A stretch of 64,000 nucleotides of DNA from JBCBEX01 sp038528235 (GTDB lineage Bacteria; Bacteroidota; Rhodothermia; Rhodothermales; Rubricoccaceae): NCBI GenBank assembly GCA_038528235.1, contig JBCBEX010000002.1, positions 1 through 64,000 of the forward strand. Direction: 5' to 3'. The position numbers and the translations under genes are program-made. The notes below the pieces were generated by a model, which had not been told where the DNA came from, made no database searches, and saw only the letters and a program-made list of their open reading frames with translations. Of this stretch, positions 41,375 through 50,625 are shown one piece after another. Each line of letters opens with the position of its first letter. The first letter of the stretch is position 1.

Positions 41375-42250
41375 TCAGAGCGTAGGCGCGGCGTCTTCGA
41401 CCAGGTAGTCCCCGCGCTCCGAACGCGCGATGCGACCCGTTGTCACCGCCGCGTCGTGTTCGAAGAAGATGCGCCACTCCTCGTCGGCCGCCTGAGCGAG
41501 GAGCCGCTTTTTCTCCGCAAGGGTGTCGAGCGGAGCGATGTCGTAGGCCATGATCCACAGCAGCGGCACGTGCGCGACCGTCGGAAGCAGGTCGGCAGCG
41601 AAGAGCAGGGTCTCGCCCGACCCATCGGCCTCGGCGGTGAGCTTCACAAGCTGCTGCCCTCGCGTGTGACCGTCCACCGTGAGCAACTCGGCGTGCGGAA
41701 AGAGGCTGCCGGGGCCGCTGTGCGCAGCCGTGAGCAGGTGTAGTTGTCCTGAGGCTTCGAGCGGACCGAGGTTTTCGGCGAGGAACGACGCGCGCTCGCG
41801 GGGGCTCTCGTGCGCCCAGGCCCAGTGCGTCGCCTGGACGTGGTGCGTAGCGTTGGGAAAGACGAGGCGCAGCGTGCCGTCGGCGTCGCGCGTGGTGGAC
41901 CCACCGCAGTGGTCGAAGTGCAGGTGCGTCAGCACGACATCGGTCACCTCGCTCGCGTCGAAGCCCGCTGCCCGTAAGGAACGGTGCAACTCCGAGTGCT
42001 CATAGTCGACGGCGTAGATCGCCCCGAACTTTTCGGTGTACGTGTCGCCCAGGCCGTTGTCGATGAGGATGAGCCGCCCGTGCCCTTCGAGGAGGAGGCA
42101 GCGCATGCCCATCGGGATGCGGTTTTTGCTGTCCGGCTCACTATGCCGTGCCCAGAGCGCGCGCGGGATGATGCCGAACATCGCCCCGCCGTCGAGGCCG
42201 AAGCGGCCCGTGTCGAGCGCGTGGAGGGTGTAGCCGCCGAGGGTGGTCAT
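41375..42250 (-). CDS. metallo-beta-lactamase-fold hydrolase, lactonase-like
   Basis: 291 aa from ATG 42250 (MTTLGGYTLHALDTG). The dinuclear zinc motif H109-x-H111-x-D113-H114 lies in THLHFDHCGG. Further ligands are expected in THWAWAH and FAADLLP regions. The opening (GRFGLDGGAMFGIIP) matches the subfamily that includes AttM/AiiB-type lactonases and many uncharacterised hydrolases; a quorum-signal lactonase role is possible but unproven. Cytoplasmic, with no signal peptide. It is followed by the LON-domain gene upstream on the same strand. Confidence 0.85.
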   Translation of the reverse strand: MTTLGGYTLHALDTGRFGLDGGAMFGIIPRALWARHSEPDSKNRIPMGMRCLLLEGHGRLILIDNGLGDTYTEKFGAIYAVDYEHSELHRSLRAAGFDASEVTDVVLTHLHFDHCGGSTTRDADGTLRLVFPNATHHVQATHWAWAHESPRERASFLAENLGPLEASGQLHLLTAAHSGPGSLFPHAELLTVDGHTRGQQLVKLTAEADGSGETLLFAADLLPTVAHVPLLWIMAYDIAPLDTLAEKKRLLAQAADEEWRIFFEHDAAVTTGRIARSERGDYLVEDAAPTL

Positions 42251-42323
42251 GAGTGTTGCGGTGTTGCGGGGAGGCCGTGCTGCAGTGGTCCAAAGTACCC
42301 ACAGGCACATCGCTTCACCGCCG

Positions 42324-42355
42324 CACTGGTCTACCGCCTCACTGGTCTACCGCCT
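42324..42355. repeat. 16-bp tandem duplication at the 3' end of the LON-domain gene
   Basis: CACTGGTCTACCGCCT appears twice head to tail, and a third partial unit (CACT) runs into the stop codon region of the gene ending at 42355. Confidence 0.9.
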
Positions 42356-42999
42356 CACTCCAAACTCGGCAGGCCGCCTGCGTAGCCGTCGCCTTGGGCG
42401 CGGCGCTTGACCTCCTTGGCCAGCCGCACGCGCTGGAGAACCTCTTCGAGGTGCTCCGTGAGGAAAACCAGGCGCTCCTTCTCGGTGAGCATTTCCAGGA
42501 GTTGCTGCTTCTGCTCCAGCTCCAGCCCGGCGTTGCGCGCGACGATGTACGAGATCGGCGACGTGGTCTGGTAGGTGGCGGGGCGGATGTCTTCGCCCGC
42601 CATCTCCAACAACTTCATGTGCTGCGTGATGAGCCGCTCGCGCGCGGCCGGGTCCGCGTCGGCGATGCCGGACCCGTCGGGCTCGAAGCCGACGGCGTCG
42701 GCCGTGAGGTAGGGTTTCTCGCGGTAGACCTGGGCGATGCGGAAGCGCTGCTCGCCACGGCAGAGGATGTCCGAGCGCCCGTCGTCGTAGCGCTTGAGCA
42801 CGCGCTCGATGCGCACCGTGCAGCCCACATCGGCGAGCTTGGCCTCGTGCATGAGCACGATCCCGAAGGCGCGCTTCTCTTCGAGGCACAGCCGCACCAT
42901 TTCGCGGTAGCGGAACTCGAAGATGTGCAGCGGCAGCGGCTCACCGGGGTACACGACGAGGCCGAGGGGAAACAACGGCAGCCGGTCGTCGGGATTCAT
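42355..42999 (-). CDS. LON N-terminal (substrate-binding) domain protein
   Basis: 214-aa cytoplasmic protein consisting of only a LON substrate-binding domain: LPLFPLGLVVYPGEPLPLHIFEFRYREM at the start is diagnostic, and the helical second half follows. There is no AAA+ or protease domain. Stand-alone LON-domain proteins of about 200 aa are common, with unclear role, possibly substrate adaptors. It lies about 100 bp upstream of the MBL-fold gene on the same strand. Confidence 0.9.
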   Translation of the reverse strand: MNPDDRLPLFPLGLVVYPGEPLPLHIFEFRYREMVRLCLEEKRAFGIVLMHEAKLADVGCTVRIERVLKRYDDGRSDILCRGEQRFRIAQVYREKPYLTADAVGFEPDGSGIADADPAARERLITQHMKLLEMAGEDIRPATYQTTSPISYIVARNAGLELEQKQQLLEMLTEKERLVFLTEHLEEVLQRVRLAKEVKRRAQGDGYAGGLPSLE

Positions 43000-43138
43000 A
43001 CGCGGAGAAGGGCAAGCGGACGAGATGGCCCGGTCTTACGCGCGCTGGGCTGGGACGTTCACGAGCGCGGGGCTATAATCCAGTTAGTCTGCGTGGCCGT
43101 GGTATGTGCCCGCCGACGGCACTCCGGCACCACTCGTC

Positions 43139-44881
43139 CTATCCCCGAACCGCAAACGCGAAGATGCCGGGCAGCTTGGCCGGATTCGGGTCCGCCTCGA
43201 AGTCGACGAGCCGCTCGCCTACCTCGGCCGCATAGGAATGGGTGACAAACCACGGCGGCTTCGGGAGGTAGCGGAATGGCCCGCGCACCACCGCTTTCTG
43301 CGCCGCGTCGAAGAGCTTGGCGTTGTGCACCATGCCGATGCCGCTCTGGATGTCGTCGAGCGTGTGGCCTGGAAAGGCACCCCACGGCGTCGAGCCCAGG
43401 CCGTAGCAGACCCCTGGCCAGTGGTTGAGCGCGATCCCACCGTAGCGCAGGTCCGCGATCGCGTCTTCGACCGTATACCGCGCCTCCAGATCCAGCGTCC
43501 CGCGCGCCGCGTCATCGACGATGATGCCAGCGGCGAGGGTACCGCTGAGCCGCTCGTTGCAGAACGCGACCGCCTGCTTCAGGAACCCGGCTGCGCCGTG
43601 TCCCGAGAGCGCTACCTCGGCTGTGACCTGGCAGAACGCCTCCATCTCGAACGCGAGCTGCGACTCCGGGTCGGTGTCTACGTCCACGATGAGGGTCGGC
43701 GGGACGGCGCCGGGGCCGAGCAGGTTGGCGTCCGGGTAGGTGTCGACGAATTGCCGGAAGCGGTCGAGCGCGCCGGGGTAGTAGGCCGGACGGCCTTCCA
43801 GGCTCCGCAGCACGCCGCGCAGGCGGTCGAGGAAGGCGTCGCGCAGCGGCCAGTCGGCGTGGGTGACCAGCACCTTGGCCGCGTTGCAGTTGAACCCACC
43901 GTTCTGCGTCATCATCGTCGCGACGTTCTCGGCGTGGAACTGCAGGTCGGCACGGTTCCAGGCACCCGGCACGATGATGATGGGCGTGACGTTGCCCAAC
44001 TCGCTCGTGATGCGCTTCTGGAGGCGCGGGCGGTTCTCGGCCTTGCGTTTGGCTCCCTCCTCCCCTGGTCCGAAGACGATCACGTCGTGCGTGCGCGCGC
44101 TGCCCGTGATGTGGATCTCGTCGATGCCGGGGTGCTCCACGAGGTAGGCGCCCACGTCGGCCCCGCCATAGGTCATCTGGAGGAAGCCGTCGCGGATGAG
44201 GTCGGCGAAGGCCTCGGCGAAGAACGGGCCGAGGTAGTCGTTGACGGGGTTCCACTTGAGCAGACAGACCTGGCCCTCGTGAAACAGCTTGGTCATCACA
44301 TCGAGCGGGCCGATGGAGGCCACGTTGCCCGCGCCCAGCACGAGCGCGACGGCGGGCTCGGCCGTCTCGGGCTTGGTGAGCACGCCCCCCGTGTGCGCGT
44401 CGAGGTTGAGGCGCGTGACGTGGGGCTGCTGCCAGACTTCGGCGGTGAAGCCGTTGTAGAGGATGCGGTCGTAGGCCCCCTCCGGCATCACGTCCACGAC
44501 GAGTTGCCCGTCGGGGCGGGTGTGCACCTGGTGCGCCTCAATGCCGACGCGGCCCGTCGCGTCGATCTGCTCCATCGTCGCCTTGAGGATGCGCAGCGTA
44601 CGCAGGATGATGACCGGCCCAGAGATCCAGTCCTCGGCCGCACGGGGATCGCCGGGCTCCATGCCCTTGGCCTCCACAGCCGCGGCCACCATGCGCGGTG
44701 CTACGGCTGCTACCCCTTCGATCATCGACTGCACGTAGGCAATCTTGCGGGCGAGCGGTACGGCAAGCCAATCTGTGGCCTTGTCGCGCAGACCCGCCAC
44801 GAGTTGGTCGAGCTCGGCGCGCGAGGTGATCTTCGTGTCGATGGTCGGGGGCTCGGCGGACGGCAGAACGACAGCAGACAT
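43139..44881 (-). CDS. aldehyde dehydrogenase-family protein
   Basis: 580 aa from ATG 44881 (MSAVVLPSAEPP). The Rossmann region (AVALVLGAGNVASIGPLDVMTKLF) replaces the usual GN.P..P pattern, then IHITGSARTHD holds the G.T/S.. loop and ITSELGNVTP the catalytic-glutamate region (E-L-G). The nucleophile candidate is Cys in GGFNCNAAKVLV. The protein is longer and more divergent than ordinary ALDHs (about 490 aa); its substrate is unknown. Similar long divergent ALDHs exist in several phyla and may act on acyl or CoA-linked substrates. It appears to be a single gene. Confidence 0.83.
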   Translation of the reverse strand: MSAVVLPSAEPPTIDTKITSRAELDQLVAGLRDKATDWLAVPLARKIAYVQSMIEGVAAVAPRMVAAAVEAKGMEPGDPRAAEDWISGPVIILRTLRILKATMEQIDATGRVGIEAHQVHTRPDGQLVVDVMPEGAYDRILYNGFTAEVWQQPHVTRLNLDAHTGGVLTKPETAEPAVALVLGAGNVASIGPLDVMTKLFHEGQVCLLKWNPVNDYLGPFFAEAFADLIRDGFLQMTYGGADVGAYLVEHPGIDEIHITGSARTHDVIVFGPGEEGAKRKAENRPRLQKRITSELGNVTPIIIVPGAWNRADLQFHAENVATMMTQNGGFNCNAAKVLVTHADWPLRDAFLDRLRGVLRSLEGRPAYYPGALDRFRQFVDTYPDANLLGPGAVPPTLIVDVDTDPESQLAFEMEAFCQVTAEVALSGHGAAGFLKQAVAFCNERLSGTLAAGIIVDDAARGTLDLEARYTVEDAIADLRYGGIALNHWPGVCYGLGSTPWGAFPGHTLDDIQSGIGMVHNAKLFDAAQKAVVRGPFRYLPKPPWFVTHSYAAEVGERLVDFEADPNPAKLPGIFAFAVRG

Positions 44882-45033
44882 GGGAGCGACGGGTTGGGGG
44901 AGAAACACCACCGTGGAAACGGCAGAACGCTGTTAAGTTCGCGCATCTGCGTGGCGATGGCACCCCCAATCGCGTGCGGCATGTGCTTTGTGCCCGCATA
45001 GCCTCTGTCCCGCTCACAGGTTTTCGCGTTACG

Positions 45034-45552
45034 ATGCGTGCTCTCCTCGCTTCTTTCCTGCTCGCGCTGTTCCTCGCGGCCCCGGCTCTCGCTCAGCCAG
45101 CACCTGGAAGCGGCGAGGGCGTCACGACCGTAGACGGCGTGGCCATGATGCTTCCAGCGGGCTGGGCCTCAACGCCTGCGGCGTCCACCATTGATGGGGT
45201 GCGGCGCATCGTAGCTGAGGAGGGCACCTCCAGCAGCTACCCAGGAGCCAAGCTCGTGGTGGAGGTACTGCCGGGCCTCAACCGGCTTCAGCAGGAGCGC
45301 TGGCTGCGCGGCCAGTTGCTGCGCGGCCTTGATGCGTCGTACGAGATCGAGCCAGTACCGACCACCACGGTGGGAGGCGACGTCGGCGCTGCCGTCTCGT
45401 TCTCCAAGGGGGGACGCCGTGGGTATGCCCTCTACACGCGCGGTGGGGCGTCCTACAGCGTTCGGCTCAGTGCCTCCTCCGCGCTGTGGGACGACGCCTC
45501 GACCCGGCAGGCACTTCTCCGGCTAATGCAGAGCATACGCGTCGCAGGCTAA
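45034..45552 (+). CDS. secreted protein of unknown function
   Basis: 172 aa from ATG 45034 (MRALLASFLLALF), with a clean signal peptide cleaved near ALAQ. The mature part (VTTVDGVAMMLPAGW...) resembles small periplasmic proteins that begin with a DUF1795/PsbP-like strand and end with a helix (STRQALLRLMQSIRVAG). No active-site motif. It converges with the TIM-barrel gene, 14 bp apart. Confidence 0.65.
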   Translation: MRALLASFLLALFLAAPALAQPAPGSGEGVTTVDGVAMMLPAGWASTPAASTIDGVRRIVAEEGTSSSYPGAKLVVEVLPGLNRLQQERWLRGQLLRGLDASYEIEPVPTTTVGGDVGAAVSFSKGGRRGYALYTRGGASYSVRLSASSALWDDASTRQALLRLMQSIRVAG

Positions 45553-45566
45553 GGACGTGTCAACGT

Positions 45567-46397
45567 CTAGGCGTTGCGTTCGGACCGACGCTGCGCGCGC
45601 ACGAGTTGGACGAGCGAGGTCGTCGCCTGCAGCCCAAACGGTCCGGTCGGCTCGCCGTGCACCTCTAGGCACAGGGGGCCATCGAAGCCACCGGCGCGGA
45701 GGGCTGCTAGGTGCGTGCTCCATCCGACGGCGCCCTCGCCCGGGGCGGATTCGCTCCATGCTTCCGCCTCGCCACGTCCGTCGCGTACCGTGACGAAAGC
45801 CACGTGACCGGCGAGGGCACCCACATCGGCTGCAAGGGCATCGGCTGCAAGGGCATCAGCTGCGAGGCTGCTGCCGCCGCGGAGGGCTGCAACCGGGTTC
45901 CAGGCGGCACGCACGTGCGGATGCCCTACGGCGTCTAGGAGTTTGGCCAGGCTGTGTCCCGAGGCACAGGCGGTGCCCGCCGCGTTGCAGACGGCAAGGC
46001 AGAGTTGATGACGCTGGGCGATGTCCCCAGCGCGTCGCAGCAGGTCGGCTCCGGCGGCCGGGTCAGCGTCCGGGTCGTCTGCGAGCGCGCCCACCAGTGC
46101 GATTCCGCACCCGAAACGTTGGCAGAACGCCGCCACCTCGGTCAGCTCGCCGAGGTCGGTGAACCCTTGCGCCCGGTCGGAGGCCGCACCCTCGAACAGC
46201 CCCGGCACGACTGCCACAAGTGGCATCTCGTGCTCATCGAGCCGGCGACGGAGCTTGGCTTCGTTCACGTAGGGTATGCGTTCGCCGTGTCGGCCCATCG
46301 TCCGCAGCACAAGGCCTTCGTGGCCCCACAGCAGCGCGTAGTGTAGCGCGCGGTCTAGATCCGTAGACACGGTGTCGGTCAGGAGAGCAGGCAGCAT
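45567..46397 (-). CDS. sugar phosphate isomerase/epimerase-like TIM-barrel protein
   Basis: 276 aa. Alternating strand/helix units (LVAVVPGLFEG, CGIALVGALADD, HVAFVTVRDGRG, GPLCLEVHGEP) fit the AP-endonuclease-2-like TIM barrel, with the C-terminal Glu in LEVHGE at the place of a metal ligand. Several other ligands of the family are not obvious, so activity is uncertain. A 15-bp repeat at about 45827-45870 encodes LAADA repeats within a loop. The gene ends 8 bp upstream of the M28-like lipoprotein stop region on the same strand, so they may be cotranscribed. Confidence 0.7.
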   Translation of the reverse strand: MLPALLTDTVSTDLDRALHYALLWGHEGLVLRTMGRHGERIPYVNEAKLRRRLDEHEMPLVAVVPGLFEGAASDRAQGFTDLGELTEVAAFCQRFGCGIALVGALADDPDADPAAGADLLRRAGDIAQRHQLCLAVCNAAGTACASGHSLAKLLDAVGHPHVRAAWNPVAALRGGSSLAADALAADALAADVGALAGHVAFVTVRDGRGEAEAWSESAPGEGAVGWSTHLAALRAGGFDGPLCLEVHGEPTGPFGLQATTSLVQLVRAQRRSERNA

Positions 46398-46405
46398 GGG
46401 AGCAG

Positions 46406-47224
46406 TTACTCGTCGTCGTGGGCTGCAGCCGTCAGGATGGCGTCGGTGAGTTCGTCCGCCCAGCGCACAACGGCCGCCGTCTCGCGGGCCCGCTGCATGC
46501 GTTCGAGGTCACTCGTACCCTCGCGCCCTCCCTCAGGCGGTGTCACCATTGTTACGGTCGCGTTCTCGAAGGAAGACAACGCAGCGCGGACGGCGGGCGC
46601 GGCAGTTGTGTCTGCGGTCACATACAGGACGGAGGCGACTTCGGTGGCCACCCAGCCTGGGAACCGCGCCAGATCAGCGAAGCCGCTGACGCTCGTCCGC
46701 GGGGCTCCCCACAGACCGACCAGTACCGTGCGCCCAGGTGCGGACTCGTAGATGGCACGCCGCGCTAGCCGCTGCGCCGTGCTCAAGACGGCGGCTGCGC
46801 CTTCCCCGTCGAGATCCGCCGCGACCACGACGAGTTCGCTGCGCACGCGCCCGTCGCGCCCGGGAAGGAGAGCCTGTACGTGTGCCCGCGCCGAGTCCTC
46901 CGAGACAAAGCTAGGCGACGCGAAGTGGGGGTGCAGGAAGGACGAACCAGCCACGGGCAACCAGCCGTAGCGCTCCAGCCGCTCCGCCGCATAGATCAGG
47001 GCCTCGGCCCGGTCGGCTTCGGAGAACGATTCGCCGTCGTCGGGGACGAACTGCCGGAGGGCGCTCCGCACTTCGCTGTCGCTGCCCGAGGGCGCTATCG
47101 ATGTGGAAGGCGCAGCACACCCGACAAGTCCCCCTACGCCGAGCATCAAGAAAACGGCCGAGCGCAGCCGAGCAGAGCGCAGTCGAGCAGAGCGCAGTCG
47201 AGCACGTCGCAATCGGGCACGCAT
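46406..47224 (-). CDS. lipoprotein resembling a degenerate M28 aminopeptidase
   Basis: 272 aa. The N-terminus is basic, with RLRSA repeats (from a 15-bp DNA repeat), then hydrophobic FLMLGVGGLVGC with the lipidated Cys. The region ELVVVAADLDGEGAAAVLSTAQRLARRA parallels the M28 core (VVVGAHYDH...GAAALLEAAR), but the His/Asp zinc ligands are replaced. A non-catalytic M28-like lipoprotein is inferred. The start is uncertain: a start within the repeats would also leave a signal peptide. Confidence 0.65.
   Translation of the reverse strand: MRARLRRARLRSARLRSARLRSAVFLMLGVGGLVGCAAPSTSIAPSGSDSEVRSALRQFVPDDGESFSEADRAEALIYAAERLERYGWLPVAGSSFLHPHFASPSFVSEDSARAHVQALLPGRDGRVRSELVVVAADLDGEGAAAVLSTAQRLARRAIYESAPGRTVLVGLWGAPRTSVSGFADLARFPGWVATEVASVLYVTADTTAAPAVRAALSSFENATVTMVTPPEGGREGTSDLERMQRARETAAVVRWADELTDAILTAAAHDDE
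47164..47208. repeat. 15-bp tandem repeat inside a lipoprotein signal region
   Basis: Three units of GCAGYCGAGCAGAGC-type sequence (47164-47178, 47179-47193, 47194-47208, the last diverging). On the minus strand they encode RLRSA repeats at the N-terminus of the M28-like lipoprotein, so copy number would alter the positive region of the signal peptide without a frameshift. Confidence 0.85.
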
Positions 47225-47244
47225 CGGGGCTGGGGAAGAGCGTG

Positions 47245-47282
47245 AAAAGCGAAGGGCCGCCCGGCAACTGCCAGACGGCCCT
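47245..47282 (-). terminator. intrinsic terminator of the outer-membrane barrel gene
   Basis: On the minus strand AGGGCCG-T-CTGGCA pairs with TGCCGG-G-CGGCCCT (13 bp around a GT loop with one internal mismatch), followed by TCGCTTTTC. It lies about 40 bp after the stop codon at 47322. Confidence 0.85.
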
Positions 47283-47321
47283 CGGGGCAGCCAAGGCTGC
47301 CGTGTTTCAGACCAGCGCGGC

Positions 47322-48575
47322 TCAGTCGAAGCCGATGCTCAGCGTGGCCGTGAAGCCGAAGTTGGTCTTGAAGTCGTTGGCGCCCCCGAGCGAGAGGCCG
47401 TAGTCGGCGTACTCGTTCTGGACACCGCCCTTCAGCGAGAGCGCGGCCGGGAAGTTCGGCGGGCGGATGATCAGGTAGGGCAGGATCGAGCCCTGGTGGC
47501 CGCCGCTGGCCGGGGTCGGCGTGGCCGTGGCGAGGGAGGCCGATGCGAAGCCGTCGCTGACGAACGTTTCGTCGAGCTGCGTGCGCAGCTGGAGCGCAGC
47601 GCCGATCTCGAAGAACGAGACGCGGAAGCCGAGGCCGGCCTTGAACACGAGGAGGTCGTTGATGCCGTCGAGCTCTTCGACGCCCTGCGACTGCTGACCG
47701 AAGGTGCCGGAGGTCGGATCGAGGTCTGTCTCGATCACGTCCTCCTCGCCGTCGAGCAGGAGGAAGTAGTCGACGCCGCCGAAGATGCGGAACCAGTCGG
47801 CGGGGTAGTCGAAGTCGGCGCCGAAGAAGATGGCGTCCTGCAGGTCGGTCGAGTTGAAGTTCGAGCGACGCTGGTAGCCCGTGACCGTCGTGGTTGCGCC
47901 GGTGGCCGTCACCACGTTCTGGATGTCGCCCGTGGTGAACTCACGGTCTTCGCCGAGGTCGAAGATGTAGCCACCGTGGAGGCCGAGGGTCTTGCCCTGG
48001 AGCATGCCGTAGACCTTGAGCGACTGGAGCCCGAAGGCCGTCTCGATCGACTCGTAGGGCACGTCGCCGAGGGTCGCGCCTACGCCGGTCTGCGTCGGGG
48101 CGATGACCGGGAAGGTCGTGGTGCCGTTCTCGACATCGAAGACGTTCTGGCCGATGACGAGCTGCGCGCCGCCGCCGAACTTGAAGCGCGGGAAGTTGAT
48201 CAGGTTGATCTGGCCACCCACGAGGATGCGCTGCGAGGTGATCTCGCCGGGCACGAAGCCGCTCGCAGCGTAGTCAACGTCGTCGCCGTTGGCGTCGTAG
48301 GCCTCGCTCACCACGCCGTAGGCGTAGCTGACCCACAGCTTGACGGGCGCCTCGTCGGCCGAGCGGCCGAGCGCGAACGTGTCGTTGGTGATGTCCTCCT
48401 CATCCGAGGGGGTCGCTTCGTCGCCGATCACGACGACCGACTGGGAGGCGGCAGACTCGGTGGCGGCCTGCTCGGTGGTGGTGGCGTCCTTCTTGGTGCC
48501 ATCCGGCTTCTCGCCATCCGGGCTGCCGAAGAGCAGCGAGCCGGAGAGCAGAGCCACGAGTGCCAAGTTGATCAT
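47322..48575 (-). CDS. outer-membrane beta-barrel protein of unknown function
   Basis: 417 aa. The short hydrophobic N-terminus (INLALVALLSGSLLFG) acts as signal peptide, then an acidic Ser/Thr/Glu-rich linker (about 20-65). The remainder alternates polar and hydrophobic residues with aromatic strand ends (KLWVSYAYGVVSEAY, RFKFGGGAQLVIG, GLHGGYIFDLG) and ends LSIGFD, as in barrels of about 16 strands. Similar to DUF6588-type or FadL-like proteins in general look, but no family is assigned. Single gene with its own terminator. Confidence 0.72.
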   Translation of the reverse strand: MINLALVALLSGSLLFGSPDGEKPDGTKKDATTTEQAATESAASQSVVVIGDEATPSDEEDITNDTFALGRSADEAPVKLWVSYAYGVVSEAYDANGDDVDYAASGFVPGEITSQRILVGGQINLINFPRFKFGGGAQLVIGQNVFDVENGTTTFPVIAPTQTGVGATLGDVPYESIETAFGLQSLKVYGMLQGKTLGLHGGYIFDLGEDREFTTGDIQNVVTATGATTTVTGYQRRSNFNSTDLQDAIFFGADFDYPADWFRIFGGVDYFLLLDGEEDVIETDLDPTSGTFGQQSQGVEELDGINDLLVFKAGLGFRVSFFEIGAALQLRTQLDETFVSDGFASASLATATPTPASGGHQGSILPYLIIRPPNFPAALSLKGGVQNEYADYGLSLGGANDFKTNFGFTATLSIGFD

Positions 48576-48821
48576 GGGGTAGATCCTCTGGTTGAGAGAA
48601 AGGTCGGGGAAGTGGGGGTGCAGACGGGAATCGCGCGGAGCCTATGAAGGCGGGCCGGCCGGTCCTATGCAGGTCGGGGATGGAAGGGTCCCGCCCTCTT
48701 GGGAGCCGAAGCACGCGGGACTGGTTCCGATTCGGCAACTTACAATGCCGCCCCAAACACTTCCAAGCCTACTTTAGAACTCCTCATTTCCCGCCTCTAG
48801 GTTCTTCAGCGCCGTTTCCGG

Positions 48822-50603
48822 ATGCCCGCCCTCGTCTCTCCCCAGGCCGAGGCCCTCCTCGACGCCGAGCGCACGCTGCTCGACCGCCTAGCCGCTCTGC
48901 TCGCCGCCGCCGACGCGAACCCGGCCACCGCGGCCCGCCTCGCCGAAGTAGCCGCGAACCTGTCTGACTTATTTCTGGTGGTCGTCGTGGGCGAGTTCAA
49001 CGCGGGCAAGTCAACGGTGCTCAACGCGCTCTTTGGCGAGGTCGTGATGGAGGAAGGCCCAGTGCCGACGACGGACAAAATCACGGTCCTCCGCCACGGC
49101 GACGCGCCCGAGACGCACCACCGCTCCCCGTTCGTAACGGAGCGCCGCCTTCCCGCGCCGTTCCTGCAGGGCCTCACGCTCGTCGACACGCCCGGCACCA
49201 ACTCAATCATCCAGGAGCACCAGGCGCTCACCGAGGACTTCGTCCCGCGCGCCGACCTCGTGGTGTTCGTGACCAGCTTCGACCGGCCGCTCTCGGACTC
49301 GGAGCGCACGTTCCTCGGCTTCATCCGCGACACGTGGGGCAAGCAACTCGTCTTCGTCCTGAACAAGGCCGACCTCGCCGACGACGCCAACGAAGACCCC
49401 GACGCCGCGCTCGCGCAGGTGCTCGCTCACGTCCGCGAGGGCACGGAGCGACTGATGGGCTTCACGCCGAAGATCTTCCCCGTCGCTGCCCGCCTCGCCC
49501 TCAAGGCAAAACGGGACGAGTCGACCACCTTGGACGCTGATCCGCGTTGGGAGGCGAGCCGGTTCGCGGCGTTCGAGACCTACCTCACGGACACGCTCAC
49601 GGACGCGCACCGCTATGCCCTGAAGCTCCACGCGCCCCTCGACGCTGCGCGGCAGCTCTTCGGGCACGCTGAGCAGCGCCTCGCCGAGCGTCGCACCATC
49701 GTGGACGACGACGCAGCCGGGCTCGACCGCCTCCACGAGCGCTTCGCCCAGAAGGAAAGCGCCCTCGCCACGACGACCGAGCAGGCGCTCACGGCCATCG
49801 ACAACGAGCTGCTGGAGTTGGAGCAGCGCGGGCGGCAGTTCCTCGACGACTCGATCCGTGTCTCGAAAATCCGCATGCTGCGCGACCGCGACCGCTTCAA
49901 GACGGAGTTCCAGCAGCAGGTCCTCCGCGACGCCGAAGGCCGCATCGAGACGCGCATGGGCGAGGCCGTGGACGCCCTCCTGCGCACCGTCCTCGACCTC
50001 TGGAACGACACCTACACGCACCTCGCCGACCAGAAGCGCCGCCACGCAGGCACGGCCGCCCGCCAGGACGACGCCTTCCTCTACAACCGCGACGAGGTCT
50101 TCACGGCCGTCGCTCGCGAGGCCCGCCGCACGCTCGACGGCACAGACCTGCAGGAAGAGGCCCGTCGCATCCTTGAAAACGCCCGCTCCGCCGCGACGCT
50201 CTTCGCCGGGGGCCTCGGTACCGCTGCCGGGATCGGCCTGCTCGTCACCGCCATCGCCACGACGGCCGCGTTCGACGTGACGGGCGGCCTCCTCGCCGCG
50301 CTGGCGATTGGGGCGCTGGGTTTCCTGGTGCTGCCGCGCGAGAAGCGCAAGGCGATCCGCGAGTTCAAGGAGCAGGTCGGGCGGCTGCGCGAGAACCTCC
50401 GCGACGCGCTCCGGCAGACCTTCGAGCAGGAGACCGACGACGCGCTCGCCCGCGTGCGGACGCTCGTGCGCCCCGTGGAGACCCTCGTGGCCGAGGAGCG
50501 CGCCAAGCTCACCGCCGCCGAAACGGAGCTAGAGACGCTCCGCGCCGACGCGAAGGACTTGCGTGCCCGCGTGACGAAGGCGTTTGGGGAGGCAAAGGTG
50601 TGA
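48822..50603 (+). CDS. bacterial dynamin-like GTPase
   Basis: 593 aa. GTPase motifs are complete: G1 GEFNAGKST at 57-65, G2 Thr within VPTTDK, G3 DTPG at 122-125, G4 NKAD at 181-184. Long helical stalk segments follow (about 280-440), then two hydrophobic helices at about 460-510 that would insert in the membrane as the paddle does in cyanobacterial BDLP, then a C-terminal coiled coil. Such proteins remodel or repair membranes. Usually two dynamins occur in tandem; here there is one. It reads toward a lipoprotein gene on the other strand. Confidence 0.92.
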   Translation: MPALVSPQAEALLDAERTLLDRLAALLAAADANPATAARLAEVAANLSDLFLVVVVGEFNAGKSTVLNALFGEVVMEEGPVPTTDKITVLRHGDAPETHHRSPFVTERRLPAPFLQGLTLVDTPGTNSIIQEHQALTEDFVPRADLVVFVTSFDRPLSDSERTFLGFIRDTWGKQLVFVLNKADLADDANEDPDAALAQVLAHVREGTERLMGFTPKIFPVAARLALKAKRDESTTLDADPRWEASRFAAFETYLTDTLTDAHRYALKLHAPLDAARQLFGHAEQRLAERRTIVDDDAAGLDRLHERFAQKESALATTTEQALTAIDNELLELEQRGRQFLDDSIRVSKIRMLRDRDRFKTEFQQQVLRDAEGRIETRMGEAVDALLRTVLDLWNDTYTHLADQKRRHAGTAARQDDAFLYNRDEVFTAVAREARRTLDGTDLQEEARRILENARSAATLFAGGLGTAAGIGLLVTAIATTAAFDVTGGLLAALAIGALGFLVLPREKRKAIREFKEQVGRLRENLRDALRQTFEQETDDALARVRTLVRPVETLVAEERAKLTAAETELETLRADAKDLRARVTKAFGEAKV

Positions 50604-50625
50604 GTGCCCACTCTTCGACCTTCGC

